NCBI RefSeq assembly: GCF_904063055.1
Contig: NZ_CAJFCN010000003.1
Coordinates: 248,001 to 312,000 of the forward strand
Length of the DNA stretch: 64,000 bases
Direction of reading: 5' to 3'
DNA from: Pseudomonas paracarnis
GTDB taxonomy: Bacteria; Pseudomonadota; Gammaproteobacteria; Pseudomonadales; Pseudomonadaceae
The position numbers and the translations under genes are program-made. Every line of letters begins with the position of its first letter. The stretch's first letter is position 1. This document shows, one piece after another, positions 9,184 to 19,830 of this stretch. The notes under the pieces were generated by a model. It was not told where the DNA came from and made no database searches. It saw only the letters and a program-made list of their open reading frames with translations.

Positions 9184-10806
9184 TCAAGGCGTCGAGGCTT
9201 TTGCCAAATGCAGCAACACATAGGGGGTTTTGTCGAACGCTGCGGTAAGCGTTGGCGTGATTGAACGCAGGCGCGGATCGTCCAGCGCCTGGAAATCAGC
9301 CTGGCTCATGACCAGCCATGCCGGCGCCTGGACCGGTTTCAATTCGGCGGGCAATTGGGTAAACAGCGGAACCTTGTCGCAATCGAAGTTGACCATGAAT
9401 TTGATGGCTTTCGCGTCTTTGCCCAGTGCGTGCAACACCAGCGGCGCCGGTTGCTGTTGAACCTGCGCCTTGACGGCGAGGCTGAATGTGCGGGTGTCAT
9501 ATACCTGACGCTCCAGGGGTTCAACCACCATGATGTAGGTGGTCCAGAGGGCGAGTACGGCGGCCAAGGCGGGACCGTAGGTGCGCAGCCGCGAGCGGAA
9601 CAATGCCAGCAGGGCCAGCACCTGAAGCAAGCCAAGCACGACGCAGATCAGCTCAAGGTCGGCCAGCGGTTCCGGATAGCGCCGCCGCGCCACCACCAAG
9701 CCAATGGCCAACAGCGTTGGCAACAGCGTCCAGATGCCCAGCATCAAGGCGCGCAGCCACGCAAACAGTCGCCCTTGTGTGACCGCGAAGGGATACGCGG
9801 CAATGATCGCGGCCATCGGCAACATCGGCAGGATATAGCGCGCTTTCTTGGCTTGGGGCACCGACAGCCCCAGCATCACCAACACACCGGCTGCCGCGCA
9901 GTAGAGCACCAGCTTCAATGCCGGGTCCGGCGCACGTCGACCGCCCATCAGCACCGCCAGCAGCACCAACAACGCGATTGGATAGGCCAGGGCGTAGTTG
10001 CCCAGGGAGCTGGTGAAGTAATACAGCACGCCACCGGAACCTTCGCTGCCATCCATGCGCCCCAGGAACTGCATGCGAATCACGTCATGCATAAAATCTT
10101 CGCCGCCGCTGAGCTTGGCCAGCAGCAGCAACAGGCCGACACACGCCGCCAGCAGCGCCAGTGCCAGCAGGCCGAAGCTGAACAGTTGGCGCCACTGGCG
10201 GTTGATCAGGTAGTAGCTGCACAACACGCCCGTAGGGATCACCAGGCCGATCGGGCCACGGATGGCAAACCCCAGCAGCACCAGCAAAAACACCCAATGC
10301 AGGCGCTTGGCTGCGGCGAAATGATCATGGGCGTAGCCCAGGTAGAACACCGCCAACGCCACGGCGGCGAGCATCTGGTCGAGGGAGACTGCACGGGTTT
10401 CGCTGATGAACGTACTGCTGAGCAGCAGCATCGCAATACTCAGCAGGCCCCAACGTGGCGAGTAGGGTGCAGTGAGGCGATAGACCAGCACCACAATCAG
10501 CGCCGACGCGACCGCAGTGGGCAGCCACGCCGTCAGGCTGGTGACCTGGCCCAAGGGCACCGACAGCAGCCACGTCAACAGGGTCGACGTCGCCAGGTAA
10601 TCGGCATACGGCTGACCATAGGTGGTGGGAAAGAAACTCGGCCCGTGACGCAGCATTTCCTGGGCAAACAGCACAAAGCGCGAATCAAAGCCGATGATCG
10701 CCTGGTGCCAGTTGCCGACGATAAACAGCACCAGCGCCAAGAGCCCAAGCCCCAGCGACTGGTGGCGGATCGTTGCGCGCTGCGCGGACGGTAAGGCGAT
10801 GTTCAC
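9184..10806 (-). CDS. ArnT-like GT39 glycosyltransferase (second copy)
   Basis: Integral membrane protein of 540 residues in the PMT/ArnT (GT39) superfamily: first helix at ~15-35, a periplasmic loop carrying GFDSRFVLFAQEML, then some ten further hydrophobic segments and a C-terminal periplasmic domain. It starts with GTG directly after the ugd TAG stop, so it is the last gene of the arn operon. It parallels the true ArnT upstream ([15 protein letters not shown]), but the Asp-Glu pair of that loop is replaced by Asp-Ser. It may move another sugar from undecaprenyl phosphate or modify aminoarabinose transfer; neither is shown by sequence. Confidence 0.78.
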   Translation of the reverse strand: MNIALPSAQRATIRHQSLGLGLLALVLFIVGNWHQAIIGFDSRFVLFAQEMLRHGPSFFPTTYGQPYADYLATSTLLTWLLSVPLGQVTSLTAWLPTAVASALIVVLVYRLTAPYSPRWGLLSIAMLLLSSTFISETRAVSLDQMLAAVALAVFYLGYAHDHFAAAKRLHWVFLLVLLGFAIRGPIGLVIPTGVLCSYYLINRQWRQLFSFGLLALALLAACVGLLLLLAKLSGGEDFMHDVIRMQFLGRMDGSEGSGGVLYYFTSSLGNYALAYPIALLVLLAVLMGGRRAPDPALKLVLYCAAAGVLVMLGLSVPQAKKARYILPMLPMAAIIAAYPFAVTQGRLFAWLRALMLGIWTLLPTLLAIGLVVARRRYPEPLADLELICVVLGLLQVLALLALFRSRLRTYGPALAAVLALWTTYIMVVEPLERQVYDTRTFSLAVKAQVQQQPAPLVLHALGKDAKAIKFMVNFDCDKVPLFTQLPAELKPVQAPAWLVMSQADFQALDDPRLRSITPTLTAAFDKTPYVLLHLAKASTP

Positions 10807-12189
10807 CTAGCAAGCGTCCTTGACCTGTTCCACCCAGTTTTGCTGGGGGATCGGCAACTCGCAGGAATCGCCGCGGCCGATGGGGAAGTATTTGAAGCCT
10901 TTGCGCGCCAGGCGCTCGCCGTCGTACAGGTTACGGCCGTCGAAGATCACCGGGGTTTTCAGGCGCTGGTGAATCAGGTCAAAGTCCGGCGCCTTGAATT
11001 GCTGCCATTCGGTGCACACGATCAACGCATCGGCGCCGCCCAAGGTGGATTCCGGGGTGCCCATCAGCATCAGGCGCGGGTCATCGCCGTAGATGCGTTG
11101 GGTTTCCTGCATGGCTTCAGGGTCAAAGGCGCGCACATTGGCGCCGGCAGCCCACAGCGCTTCCATCAGCACGCGGCTGGGGGCATCACGCATGTCATCG
11201 GTGTTGGGCTTGAAGGCCAGGCCCCACAGGGCAAACGTCTTGCCCTTGAGGTTGCCCTGGAAGAACGCGTTGATGCGCTCGAACAACTTGCTCTTCTGGC
11301 GCTGGTTGATGGCTTCCACGGCTTCGAGCAGGTCGCTGGAGCAGTTGGCCTGCTTGGCGCTGTGGATCAGGGCGCGCATGTCTTTGGGGAAGCACGAGCC
11401 GCCATAACCGCAGCCGGGGTAGATAAAGTGGTAGCCGATGCGTGAGTCGGCACCGATGCCCAGGCGCACCGACTCAATGTCGGCACCCAGGTGTTCAGCC
11501 AACTCGGCGATCTGGTTGATGAAGCTGATCTTGGTGGCCAGCATGCAGTTGGCGGCGTACTTGGTCAGTTCTGCGCTGCGCAGGTCCATGAAGATGATGC
11601 GGTCGTGGTTGCGGTTGAACGGTGCGTACAGGTCGCGCATCACGTCGCGCACCTCTTCACGCTCGCAGCCGATGATGATCCGGTCCGGGCGGCGGCAGTC
11701 GGCAACGGCGGAGCCTTCCTTGAGGAATTCCGGGTTGGAGACGATATCGAACTGCAGCTCACGGCCGGCGGCACGCAGGTTATTGAGGATGTGGTCACGC
11801 AACGTGTCGCCGGTGCCTACCGGTACGGTGGATTTCTCCACCAGGATCACCGGCGCCACGCGATGGCGGGCAACTGCATCACCCACCGACAGCACGTATT
11901 TCAAGTCGGCCGAACCGTCTTCATCCGACGGCGTGCCCACAGCAATAAACAATACTTCACCGTGCTCGACGGCGAGTTTTTCGTCGTGGGTAAAGCGCAG
12001 GCGTCCGCTTTCCAGGTTGTCCTTGACCATGGCTGCCAGGCCCGGCTCGAAGATGGTCACATGCCCCTTCTGCAGCGACTCGACTTTGTGCTTGTCAACG
12101 TCCATGCAAATGACATCGTGACCGACTTCGGCTAATACCGTGGCCTGAACCAGACCAACGTAACCACTACCAAATACACTGATTTTCAT
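10807..12189 (-). CDS. ugd: UDP-glucose 6-dehydrogenase
   Basis: Oxidises UDP-glucose to UDP-glucuronate, the precursor used by ArnA. The 460-residue protein begins with the NAD-binding motif [12 protein letters not shown] and has the catalytic-cysteine motif [18 protein letters not shown] near residue 260. [12 protein letters not shown] and [14 protein letters not shown] segments are also typical. Start and preceding arnF stop overlap as ATGA. Its place at the end of the arn genes matches the P. aeruginosa order (PA3559 as last gene). Confidence 0.95.
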   Translation of the reverse strand: MKISVFGSGYVGLVQATVLAEVGHDVICMDVDKHKVESLQKGHVTIFEPGLAAMVKDNLESGRLRFTHDEKLAVEHGEVLFIAVGTPSDEDGSADLKYVLSVGDAVARHRVAPVILVEKSTVPVGTGDTLRDHILNNLRAAGRELQFDIVSNPEFLKEGSAVADCRRPDRIIIGCEREEVRDVMRDLYAPFNRNHDRIIFMDLRSAELTKYAANCMLATKISFINQIAELAEHLGADIESVRLGIGADSRIGYHFIYPGCGYGGSCFPKDMRALIHSAKQANCSSDLLEAVEAINQRQKSKLFERINAFFQGNLKGKTFALWGLAFKPNTDDMRDAPSRVLMEALWAAGANVRAFDPEAMQETQRIYGDDPRLMLMGTPESTLGGADALIVCTEWQQFKAPDFDLIHQRLKTPVIFDGRNLYDGERLARKGFKYFPIGRGDSCELPIPQQNWVEQVKDAC

Positions 12190-12599
12190 GGGGTATTCCT
12201 GGGACTTGAGGTGCTAGCACGACGAGAGTTGATAACCAGTACGCCGAGGATGACCAAGGCCACCCCCAGAGTTTTTGAAAGCGAAAAATCTTCGTTGAAC
12301 ACCGGCAGGCTGGCGGCCAGCAAATACACCAGCGCGTAACTGATGCTGAGCAGCGAATAGGCGCGGCCCAGGGGTAAGTGCTTCAGTGCGCCGAGCCAGC
12401 ACAGCATCGACAGCGCATAGGCGATGATCGCCAGGATCACCACGCCCAGGGCGCCGAGGTCGATGCTGTTATCCGTGAAGGCAGCCAGCCATTGGGTGGG
12501 CAGCGGCAGGCGCGTCATGCTCCAGCGCATGCCCAATTGGGCGCCACTCACCAGGCCGACACTGCCCAGGGCCAGGGCGAAACCCCGCATGCGGCTCAT
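12186..12599 (-). CDS. arnF: 4-amino-4-deoxy-L-arabinose-phosphoundecaprenol flippase subunit ArnF
   Basis: EMR-type small membrane protein of 137 residues with four hydrophobic helices, the second subunit of the flippase carrying undecaprenyl-phosphate-Ara4N across the inner membrane. The open frame extends to 12653, but the ATG at 12599 ([11 protein letters not shown]) overlaps the arnE stop as ATGA and is clearly the start. The segment [19 protein letters not shown] is typical of this family. Partner gene arnE is directly upstream. Confidence 0.9.
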   Translation of the reverse strand: MSRMRGFALALGSVGLVSGAQLGMRWSMTRLPLPTQWLAAFTDNSIDLGALGVVILAIIAYALSMLCWLGALKHLPLGRAYSLLSISYALVYLLAASLPVFNEDFSLSKTLGVALVILGVLVINSRRASTSSPRNTP

Positions 12600-12943
12600 A
12601 CCTGGCGCCCCAGCAAGACCACGCCGGCAATCACCAGCCCCACACCCAGCCAATGACGGGCATCAATGGGTTCGTGAAACACAAAGCGCGCCATCAGCGT
12701 GACCAGCACAAAATTCAGGCTGAGCATGGGGTAGGCAATGCCGACTTCCAGGCGCTGCAACACCAGCAGCCACACCAGCAAGCCCACGCCTAGGCACACC
12801 AGCGCCGACCACAACCACGGCGAGCGCAGTTTCGGTACCCAGCCGTCCGGCACGCCGCGCCAGCTCTCCACGGCGAATTTTTGCGAGACCTGGCCCATGC
12901 AGGTGAGCAGGCAGGCCGTGAGCAGTAGCAGCAGGGTGATCAT
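12596..12943 (-). CDS. arnE: 4-amino-4-deoxy-L-arabinose-phosphoundecaprenol flippase subunit ArnE
   Basis: SMR/EamA-like protein of 115 residues with four membrane helices; with ArnF it flips undecaprenyl-phosphate-Ara4N to the periplasmic face. The conserved [19 protein letters not shown] and [20 protein letters not shown] segments are present. ATGA overlaps join it to arnT upstream and arnF downstream, which shows translational coupling. Confidence 0.9.
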   Translation of the reverse strand: MITLLLLLTACLLTCMGQVSQKFAVESWRGVPDGWVPKLRSPWLWSALVCLGVGLLVWLLVLQRLEVGIAYPMLSLNFVLVTLMARFVFHEPIDARHWLGVGLVIAGVVLLGRQV

Positions 12944-14595
12944 GGCGCGACCTGCGGGAAAATCAGGATCACGATCTTGCCTTGCGCATAACGCTTGCCG
13001 TCAGTAGGCAGCAGCGCGAGTTCTTCCTTTTCGCCGGTGCTATTGACGCGCATCACCACGCCCACCGCACCGGTACGACGGGTTTCGGCCATCCACGTCT
13101 GGATGCGGTTACGGTCGACCAGACGCGGGGCCGTGTCCTCGTAAGCCAGGCCGTACTTGACCTCACCCGAGGTGTTGTACAGCGTGATATCCGGGCGTTT
13201 GAGGCGCCAGGACAGCGCCGACGCGGCGCCCAGGTCGTTGCTCAGCAGGGCAACGCTGGGCTGCAACTCGTCGATGTGATCAATGATGAACTGGTCCGGG
13301 GTCTTGTTGTAAACCACCGAATGGGGCAACGCCGCAGGCACCAGCAGCACCAGAAATCCACTGCCGATCAGCGGCGTGGCCCACAATGCCAAGGGGCGTG
13401 CCGCTTGCAGCAGATTGACCACGATCCAGCCGAACAAAAAGATGAACACCAGCACCAGGCTGACGGTTTCCTCACCCGGTTCGTAGACCGGCTTCTTCAA
13501 CTGGAACCAGCTGAGGGCCAGCAACACCAGCACACCCATCACCAGGTTCAACCAGCCATTGATGCGCAGCACACGGCCGCGACCTTGAGCCAGTTTGTCG
13601 CTCAGGGCCGAGCCCATCAGCAAGGCCAGGGGGAGCATGCACGGCATGATGTAGGAGGGCAGCTTGCCTTTAGCCAGGCTGAAAAAGGCCAGGGGCATCA
13701 ACAGCCACAGTAGCAGGAACGCGGTTTTCGGCACGCGCCGCTGCAGCCAGGCCTGCTTGAGCGCGGACGGCAACAGCGCGACCCACGGCAGTGCGAACCC
13801 TACCAGCAGCGGCAGGTAATACCAGAAGGGTTCGGCGTGCTGGGCGTCTTCACCGGCAAAGCGTTGGATGTGCTCGTGCCAGAAAAAGAAATGCCAGTAG
13901 TCCGGCTCTTGCAGGTGCACAGCCAACGCCCACGGCACGCTGACAGCAATCGCCACCACCACGGCAACAGGGCCAAATTTGCACAACTCGACAAAACGTT
14001 TTTGCCAGACGGCGTAGGGCAGGGCGACCAGTACCGGCAGCAACCAGGCCAGAAAGCCCTTGGTCATGAAGCCCATGCCGCATGCCAGGCCCAGCAAGGC
14101 CCAGGACCACAAGCGCGCACGCCGCGTGGTGCTGTCGAAACAGAACCACAAGGCCACGCCCGTCAGGTTGACCCAGAAGGTGAACTGCGGGTCCAGGTTG
14201 GCATAGCCGCCCAGCGCGGCCACGCTGACGAAGCTCATGTAGAGCAACGTGCTGACCAGGCTTTTTTGCGGATCATTCCACAACCGACGAGAGACCAGGT
14301 ACACCAGCAAAATGCTCAAACCGGTGCTCAACGCCGAGGCAAACCGCACGCCGAACAGGTTCTGCCCGAAGATCGCCTGGCCCAGCGCGATCATCCAATA
14401 GCCTGCGGCGGGCTTTTCGAAGTAGCGAATGCCCATGAAGTGCGGCGCGGCCCACTTGCCGGTCAGCAGCATCTCCTGGCTGATTTGCGCATAGCGGGTC
14501 TCATCGGGAATCCACAGGCCATGGGTGGCCAACGGCAGCAGGTAGAACACGGCGAACGCCAGCAGGAGCAGGGGCAAAGCCCAGCGGCGGATCAT
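12940..14595 (-). CDS. arnT: Lipid A 4-amino-4-deoxy-L-arabinose transferase ArnT
   Basis: Transfers Ara4N from undecaprenyl phosphate to lipid A phosphates at the periplasmic face of the inner membrane, lowering outer-membrane negative charge and so polymyxin binding. The 551-residue protein has the first periplasmic loop [19 protein letters not shown] with its catalytic acidic pair, and [18 protein letters not shown]. About a dozen hydrophobic segments are followed by a periplasmic C-terminal domain. The frame extends to 14616, but ATG 14595 overlaps the arnD stop (ATGA) and gives the family N-terminus [12 protein letters not shown]. Confidence 0.95.
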   Translation of the reverse strand: MIRRWALPLLLLAFAVFYLLPLATHGLWIPDETRYAQISQEMLLTGKWAAPHFMGIRYFEKPAAGYWMIALGQAIFGQNLFGVRFASALSTGLSILLVYLVSRRLWNDPQKSLVSTLLYMSFVSVAALGGYANLDPQFTFWVNLTGVALWFCFDSTTRRARLWSWALLGLACGMGFMTKGFLAWLLPVLVALPYAVWQKRFVELCKFGPVAVVVAIAVSVPWALAVHLQEPDYWHFFFWHEHIQRFAGEDAQHAEPFWYYLPLLVGFALPWVALLPSALKQAWLQRRVPKTAFLLLWLLMPLAFFSLAKGKLPSYIMPCMLPLALLMGSALSDKLAQGRGRVLRINGWLNLVMGVLVLLALSWFQLKKPVYEPGEETVSLVLVFIFLFGWIVVNLLQAARPLALWATPLIGSGFLVLLVPAALPHSVVYNKTPDQFIIDHIDELQPSVALLSNDLGAASALSWRLKRPDITLYNTSGEVKYGLAYEDTAPRLVDRNRIQTWMAETRRTGAVGVVMRVNSTGEKEELALLPTDGKRYAQGKIVILIFPQVAP

Positions 14596-15476
14596 GCCTG
14601 CTGCACTCCCAGCCAACCCTCGCGGCCGCTCAATGCGCCGCGCACCAGCTGTTGCTGGGGCAGGGTGGTCACATCCGCGGGCAACAGCTCGCCCAAGGGT
14701 TTGAACTCGATGCCGCGCTGCCCGGCCTGGGCGAGCAACTGGCGAAAATCATTGGCCATCAGAATCCCTTCTACTTCCGCGTGGATCGTGTAGACGTTCA
14801 GCTTTGACGCGTTGAACCGATCAAGAATGAAGCGGTTGAAATCGTTGGCAGCCACCGCCGGCCCGACGACTTCGTCGAAGGTCGGCAGGTCTACCGGAAT
14901 TTGTGGGGTGCCCGCGCTGCCATCGGCCAGGGTTGGTCGAAACAGACTGGAGCCCCGGCAATCGCTGTTGTAGCGAAAGTTGAAGCCTTGCTTGGCTTGC
15001 ACCACACGCTCATCGGCACGCCAGCCGGCGGCCGCTGAACAGTCGATGCGCTCGCCGAGAATGTCGCTCAAGGTGTCTACGCCGCGTCGAATCTGCTCGA
15101 CCAGTTGTGCCTCGCTCCAACGCCCGGTGTTGGCCTGCCAGCCATGGTGGTCCCAGGCGTGCAGGCCGACTTCATGCCCGGCCGCCTTGGCCTGGCGCAT
15201 CAAATGCCCCAGGTCTCGGCCAATCGGCTTGCCTGGCCAGGCAGTGCCGGCCAACAAGATGTCCCAGCCATACAGGCCGGCCGCGTTGGAGCGCAGCATC
15301 TTCCACAAAAACTGCGGGCGGATCAGGCGCCACAAGTGACGCCCCATGTTGTCCGGCCCTACACTGAAGAAGAACGTCGCCTTGACCCCGGCTTCGGCCA
15401 GGGAGTCGAGCAACCGTGGCACACCTTCACGGGTGCCGCGGTAGGTGTCGACGTCGATGCGAAGACCTGCCTGCAT
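14592..15476 (-). CDS. arnD: 4-deoxy-4-formamido-L-arabinose-phosphoundecaprenol deformylase ArnD
   Basis: Polysaccharide-deacetylase-fold enzyme of 294 residues that removes the formyl group from undecaprenyl-phosphate-Ara4FN. The metal-binding DVDT motif lies near residue 8 ([12 protein letters not shown]), followed by [19 protein letters not shown], the conserved [13 protein letters not shown] segment (HxxxH) and a C-terminal TIHAEVEG His. Start and arnA stop overlap as TAATG, and the stop overlaps the arnT ATG. Confidence 0.95.
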   Translation of the reverse strand: MQAGLRIDVDTYRGTREGVPRLLDSLAEAGVKATFFFSVGPDNMGRHLWRLIRPQFLWKMLRSNAAGLYGWDILLAGTAWPGKPIGRDLGHLMRQAKAAGHEVGLHAWDHHGWQANTGRWSEAQLVEQIRRGVDTLSDILGERIDCSAAAGWRADERVVQAKQGFNFRYNSDCRGSSLFRPTLADGSAGTPQIPVDLPTFDEVVGPAVAANDFNRFILDRFNASKLNVYTIHAEVEGILMANDFRQLLAQAGQRGIEFKPLGELLPADVTTLPQQQLVRGALSGREGWLGVQQA

Positions 15477-17467
15477 TACTTTTTATCCGCAATTTCAAGC
15501 ATGGCTTCACGCAGGAAGAAATCGAGCGTGTTGCCGATGGTTTCGCTCATCTCTACGCTCGGCTCCCAGTTCAGCAGGCGCTTGGCGTTGTCGATGCTCG
15601 GCTTGCGGTGCGCCACGTCCTGGTAGCCCGTGCCGTAGAACGCCTTGCTCTCGACGTCGCGGAAACCAGCGAACGGCGGGAAGTTGTGGCGCAGCGGGTG
15701 GGCCTCGAACTGACGCAGCAGCTCTTCGCCCAACTGGCGGATGCTGGCTTCGTTTTCGGGGTTGCCGATGTTGATGATCTGCCCGTCGCAGACGCCATTG
15801 TCGTTATCAATGATGCGCGCCAGGGCTTCGATGCCGTCGGCAATGTCGGTGAAGCAACGCTTCTGCTCACCGCCGTCGAACAGACGGATCGGCGTGCCTT
15901 CCACCAGGTTCAGGATCAGCTGGGTAATGGCGCGGGAGCTGCCGATACGCGCCGAGTCCAGGCGGTCCAGGCGCGGGCCCATCCAGTTGAATGGCCGGAA
16001 CAGGGTGAACTTCAGGCCCTTGTCGCCGTAGGCCCAGATCACGCGGTCCAGCAGTTGCTTGGAGACGGAGTAGATCCAGCGTTGCTTGTTGACCGGGCCC
16101 ACTACCAGGTTGGAGGTGTCTTCGTCGAAATACTGGTCTTGGCACATGCCATAGACTTCGGAGGTCGACGGGAAAATCACGCGCTTGTTGTACTTGACGC
16201 AGTAGCGCACCAGCTTGAGGTTTTCTTCGAAGTCCAGTTCGAATACGCGCAGCGGGTTACGGGTGTATTCGATCGGCGTGGCGATGGCCACCAGCGGCAG
16301 CACCACGTCGCATTTCTTGATGTGGTACTCGATCCACTCGGTGTGGATGCTGATGTCGCCTTCCACGTAATGGAAGTTCGGGTGGCTGCGCAGGCGCTCG
16401 ATGGCGTCGGAGCCGATGTCCAGGCCATAGACTTCGTAGCGGTCGTCACGCAGCAGGCGCTCGGACAAGTGGTTACCGATAAAACCGTTCACGCCCAGGA
16501 TCAGCACACGGGTACGGCGCGGCTTGCGACCCGACTCGGCGCCGCGTAGCACGGAGCCATCCACCAGGCCCAGTTCATCGGCCAGGGACGGGCCGGCCAG
16601 GTACAGGCCGTTTTCGTTGCGCTGGCCGAACTTGACCACCAGGGAATCTTCACCGCAGGCAATGCGCAGCGGGTTGACGCTGATTACACGGCCAGGCGCC
16701 AGACCTTCGTTGCCCTTGACCACGTCGGCTTGCCACACGATCAGCTTGTGCTCGCCCACGGCGCAGAAGGCGCCCGGGTACGGCTGGGTCACTGCGCGTA
16801 CCAGGTTGAACAGTTGCTCGGCAGGTTTTTTCCAGTCCAGCTTGCCATCGGCGGCGGTGCGACGACCGAAGTAGGTGGCTTTGCTGTCATCCTGGGCGGT
16901 TTCGATCAGCTTGCCCTGGGCCAGCTGTGGCAGGGCATCACGCAGCAGCGCCGTGGCCGCCTCACGCAGCTTGGCGTGCAGGCTCAGGCCGGTATCGGTG
17001 CGCTCGATGGTGACTTTCTGCTGGGCCAGGATGGCGCCGGCATCGGCACGCTTGACCATGCGATGCAGGGTCACACCGGTTTCGGTTTCGCCGTTGACCA
17101 GCACCCAGTTGGCCGGGGCGCGGCCACGGTATTTAGGCAGCAACGAGCCGTGCAGGTTGAACGCGCCTTTGCGGGCGGTGGCCAACAGCGGCTCGCTCAG
17201 CAGGTTGCGGTAGTAGAACGAGAAGATGTACTCCGGGTTCAGCTTGGCGATGCGTTCGATCCACAGCGGGTGGTTGGCGTCTTCCGGTGCATGCACCGGG
17301 ATGCCATTGCGGGCGCAGAGTTGGGCGACGGAACCGTAGAAGTTGTTTTCCTTGGGGTCATCGGCATGGGTGAACACGGCGGCAATGTCGTAACCGGCGC
17401 TGAGCAGCGCTTCAATGCCTGCGCAGCCAATATCGTGGTAGGCGAATACAACAGCTTTTGAACTCAT
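15476..17467 (-). CDS. arnA: Bifunctional UDP-Ara4N formyltransferase / UDP-GlcA C-4'' decarboxylase ArnA
   Basis: Two-domain cytosolic enzyme of 663 residues. Residues ~1-305 form the formyltransferase, with [19 protein letters not shown] (catalytic Asn/His) and RADAG carrying the catalytic Asp. Residues ~315-663 form the oxidative decarboxylase: Rossmann motif [21 protein letters not shown] with the catalytic Glu, and YSVSKQ with the Tyr/Lys pair. It makes UDP-Ara4O from UDP-glucuronate and later formylates UDP-Ara4N. The transamination between these two steps needs ArnB, whose gene is not in this operon. ATGA overlap with arnC. Confidence 0.96.
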   Translation of the reverse strand: MSSKAVVFAYHDIGCAGIEALLSAGYDIAAVFTHADDPKENNFYGSVAQLCARNGIPVHAPEDANHPLWIERIAKLNPEYIFSFYYRNLLSEPLLATARKGAFNLHGSLLPKYRGRAPANWVLVNGETETGVTLHRMVKRADAGAILAQQKVTIERTDTGLSLHAKLREAATALLRDALPQLAQGKLIETAQDDSKATYFGRRTAADGKLDWKKPAEQLFNLVRAVTQPYPGAFCAVGEHKLIVWQADVVKGNEGLAPGRVISVNPLRIACGEDSLVVKFGQRNENGLYLAGPSLADELGLVDGSVLRGAESGRKPRRTRVLILGVNGFIGNHLSERLLRDDRYEVYGLDIGSDAIERLRSHPNFHYVEGDISIHTEWIEYHIKKCDVVLPLVAIATPIEYTRNPLRVFELDFEENLKLVRYCVKYNKRVIFPSTSEVYGMCQDQYFDEDTSNLVVGPVNKQRWIYSVSKQLLDRVIWAYGDKGLKFTLFRPFNWMGPRLDRLDSARIGSSRAITQLILNLVEGTPIRLFDGGEQKRCFTDIADGIEALARIIDNDNGVCDGQIINIGNPENEASIRQLGEELLRQFEAHPLRHNFPPFAGFRDVESKAFYGTGYQDVAHRKPSIDNAKRLLNWEPSVEMSETIGNTLDFFLREAMLEIADKK

Positions 17468-18498
17468 GACTGGACCTGATCCGAAGAAGAAGTAGAAGTA
17501 TGGGAAGACACCAGGCCGTCGACCACGACGACTGGAGCCGGTGCTGCCGGTTGGTTGCGCAGCACTTTTTCAATAAAGAAGCGTGGGCGGGCGCGGACAT
17601 CGCTGTACATGCGGCCCAGGTATTCGCCCAAAAGACCCATGCCGATGAACTGGCCACCGGTGAACACAAACAGCACCGCAAACAGCACGAACAGGCCATC
17701 GCCAGCCCAGTCGGCGCCGAAGGCCAGGCGCATGACGATCAGGGCAAAGGCAAACAGCACGCCCAGCGCCGCGAGGCTGAAGCCGACGATGGACAGCAGG
17801 CGCAAGGGCGTGGTGGTCATGCAGGTCAGCAGGTCGAACATCAGGCTGATCAGGCGCATGGCGCTGTATTTGGATTCGCCGTGCTCACGTTCGGCGTGGT
17901 GCACCAGGATTTCCGTGGTGTGGCGGGCAAAGCCGTTAGCCAGGATCGGGATGAACGTGCTGCGCTCACGGCAGGCGAGCATGGCGTCGACGATGGTGCG
18001 GCGGTAGGCGCGCAACATGCAGCCGTAGTCGGTCATGGCCACGCCGGTAGAGCGCTGCACGGCAAGGTTGATCAAGCGCGAGGGCCAGCGGCGGAAGGCC
18101 GAGTCCTGGCGGTTATTACGCACGGTGGCGACCACGTCGTAGCCCAGGGCGGCTTGCTCGACCAGGCGCGGGATTTCTTCCGGCGGGTTCTGCAGGTCGG
18201 CGTCAAGGGTGATCACCACTTCGCCACGGCACTGTTCAAAGCCGGCCATGATCGCCGCGTGCTGGCCGTAGTTGCGGTTAAGGATCACCGCCACCACATT
18301 GCTGCCGTCTTCGGCGGCGGCGTCTTCGAGCAGTTGGGCCGAATTGTCGCGGCTACCGTCATCCACCAGGATGATTTCGTATTCGTAAGCCAATTGCTTG
18401 CAGGCTGCCGTGGTGCGGCGCAGCAACTCAGGCAGGCTTTCTTGTTCGTTGTAGACCGGGATAACGATCGACACGCAATGAATAGGGTAGGGTTTCAA
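17464..18498 (-). CDS. arnC: Undecaprenyl-phosphate Ara4FN transferase ArnC (probable TTG start)
   Basis: GT2 membrane glycosyltransferase that loads Ara4FN onto undecaprenyl phosphate. Core motifs are [44 protein letters not shown] and the two C-terminal membrane helices. An ATG-started frame reaches 18552 but has no Shine-Dalgarno sequence and adds 18 residues unlike the family. The TTG at 18498, with GAGG 9 nt upstream, yields [14 protein letters not shown], matching the MKPYPI start of homologues, and a 344-residue protein. It is the first gene of this operon; normally arnB precedes it. Confidence 0.9.
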   Translation of the reverse strand: MKPYPIHCVSIVIPVYNEQESLPELLRRTTAACKQLAYEYEIILVDDGSRDNSAQLLEDAAAEDGSNVVAVILNRNYGQHAAIMAGFEQCRGEVVITLDADLQNPPEEIPRLVEQAALGYDVVATVRNNRQDSAFRRWPSRLINLAVQRSTGVAMTDYGCMLRAYRRTIVDAMLACRERSTFIPILANGFARHTTEILVHHAEREHGESKYSAMRLISLMFDLLTCMTTTPLRLLSIVGFSLAALGVLFAFALIVMRLAFGADWAGDGLFVLFAVLFVFTGGQFIGMGLLGEYLGRMYSDVRARPRFFIEKVLRNQPAAPAPVVVVDGLVSSHTSTSSSDQVQS

Positions 18499-18909
18499 AG
18501 ATTCATGACCTCGGGCTAAAGCGACTTCAAGCGTGAAAACAGCAGCGTTCATTGGGCAAAACTACAGCCCGCAGGATACAAAACGGGGCTAAAGATGATG
18601 CGTTTTCAATAGGTTAGTCGATAATCCACGGATTGCTCTCAAGTGTTGCCTACAAGGTTAAGCGCAAAAATGTGCAACGAATATGAAAGGCGGATGAAAA
18701 ACTCGTTTATTTGACAGGCAGACAGCTAGGGTTCAGCTAAGTAATCAAGGCGTTACATGTAGGCCTCACAGGGCGATATCGGAGCTTCGTGCAAGACGCT
18801 TGGTTCAATCTGAGCGAGGCGATCAGCCCAATGTTTGCCCTTCAACAATCTTCTCTGCATTGGCGCTCAAGTGCCGGTAAAGTAAGCCCTCTCTTGCCAG
18901 GGTACTCGG
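18499..18909. promoter_or_regulatory. Divergent promoter region upstream of arnC; arnB absent
   Basis: About 410 bp without a convincing gene between arnC (minus) and a secreted-protein gene (plus). In P. aeruginosa arnB occupies the position just upstream of arnC; nothing resembling an aminotransferase is here in any frame. The stretch should hold both promoters. I looked for CTTAAG- or GTTTA-type two-component boxes (PmrA/PhoP) and saw no convincing direct repeat. Confidence 0.5.
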
Positions 18910-19722
18910 ATGAATAGCGTGCAGCTTTTACGCGGCCAGTTGCGGCCAGCGCTGATGGGATTGTTGATGACGGTGGCCTGTGTCACCAGCGTGCGGGCTG
19001 ATCAGGGCGTCGCGCTGACCCCACTGGACCAGGTGCCGGACGGGGTGGAAGTGCGCGGCAAGCAGGTCGCCGCCTATACCTGGGATGACCGCCAAGGCAA
19101 AAACCTGCTGGTACTCGCCGAGCAAGTCGGTGAGCGCGATGACGATGGTACCCAGTCGGCCTTTGTCTACGCGGCGCAATACGTGCTGGGAGGCGAGCGC
19201 CCCAAGCGCGTGTGGATGCTGTACGACGATGTACAGCACTGCGAATTCGACGCCGGGCTGCGCTTTGACCGGGCTGCCACCAAGGTCACCGACCTGCTGG
19301 GCGACGGCAATACCCAGGCTACAGTCGGTTATTCGCGGGCCTGCACCAGTGATGTCAGCCCCAACGAATTCAAGCTGATCATGCATGCCGGCAAGTCCGA
19401 GAAGTATCGTCTGCGTGGCCTCGACCGCGTGGGCGCAAGTTGGTGGGATGAGGACGCGGGCGCCTTGCGCGGTATGCCACTGCCTACTGACTGCAGCGTC
19501 GTAGCGCAGCAAGCGTTGGTGAGCCAGTACAAGGAGCAGGGCACCGAACTGCCCCTGCCAGGCTGCTATGGCGACGAGAAGGACTTTGCCAAAGCGCCGG
19601 ACAGTTACCTCGCTTTTATGCGCCAGCAGTGGTTCGCGCTGATGCAGCAACAGGACGCCGACTGGAGCCAGTCCCAGGCCCAGCCCCAGGCAGCCAGTGA
19701 GGACGACGATACAGCCCCGTGA
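18910..19722 (+). CDS. Secreted/periplasmic protein (M949_RS01915-like family)
   Basis: A 270-residue protein with a Sec signal peptide (hydrophobic LMGLLMTVACVTSVRA, cleavage after VRA near residue 31). The mature part has WDDRQGKNLLVL, CEFDAGLRFD and LLGDGNTQATVGYSRACTSDVSPNEFKL, recalling the family annotated as surface polysaccharide biosynthesis protein M949_RS01915; biochemical function is unknown. The C-terminus (DWSQSQAQPQAASEDDDTAP) is low-complexity and acidic. It is transcribed divergently from arnC; a functional link to lipid A is only suggestive. Confidence 0.7.
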   Translation: MNSVQLLRGQLRPALMGLLMTVACVTSVRADQGVALTPLDQVPDGVEVRGKQVAAYTWDDRQGKNLLVLAEQVGERDDDGTQSAFVYAAQYVLGGERPKRVWMLYDDVQHCEFDAGLRFDRAATKVTDLLGDGNTQATVGYSRACTSDVSPNEFKLIMHAGKSEKYRLRGLDRVGASWWDEDAGALRGMPLPTDCSVVAQQALVSQYKEQGTELPLPGCYGDEKDFAKAPDSYLAFMRQQWFALMQQQDADWSQSQAQPQAASEDDDTAP

Positions 19723-19771
19723 TTTTGTGCCAGGGCCGCTCCTGGGTTAGACTCGGCCTTCGCCAACCCAC

Positions 19772-19811
19772 TAAATACATCGACTAATCAAATAGTTGGT
19801 CGATGTATTTA
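19772..19811. repeat. Palindrome upstream of recombinase gene (candidate recombination site)
   Basis: Perfect 13-bp inverted arms, TAAATACATCGAC at 19772-19784 and GTCGATGTATTTA at 19799-19811. Pairing extends inward (one G-U) to leave a spacer of TCAAATAG. It ends 19 nt before the TTG start of the XerC-like gene. Arms plus a 6-8 bp spacer are the usual layout of a tyrosine-recombinase core site; an operator is the alternative. Confidence 0.6.
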
Positions 19812-19830
19812 ATCCAAAGGCTGATCTACC

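Noticed and set aside
9355..10794. 479-codon plus-strand frame antisense to the GT39 gene
   Set aside because: Gln/His/Arg-rich sequence typical of antisense to membrane-protein codons; not a real protein.
15416..16549. 377-codon plus-strand frame antisense to arnA
   Set aside because: Lies wholly within arnA, which has all catalytic residues; shadow.
18553..18909. PmrA/PhoP-type direct-repeat box upstream of arnC
   Set aside because: I saw single half-site-like words (CTTAAC, CTTGAG) but not with the required spacing, so no operator is claimed.
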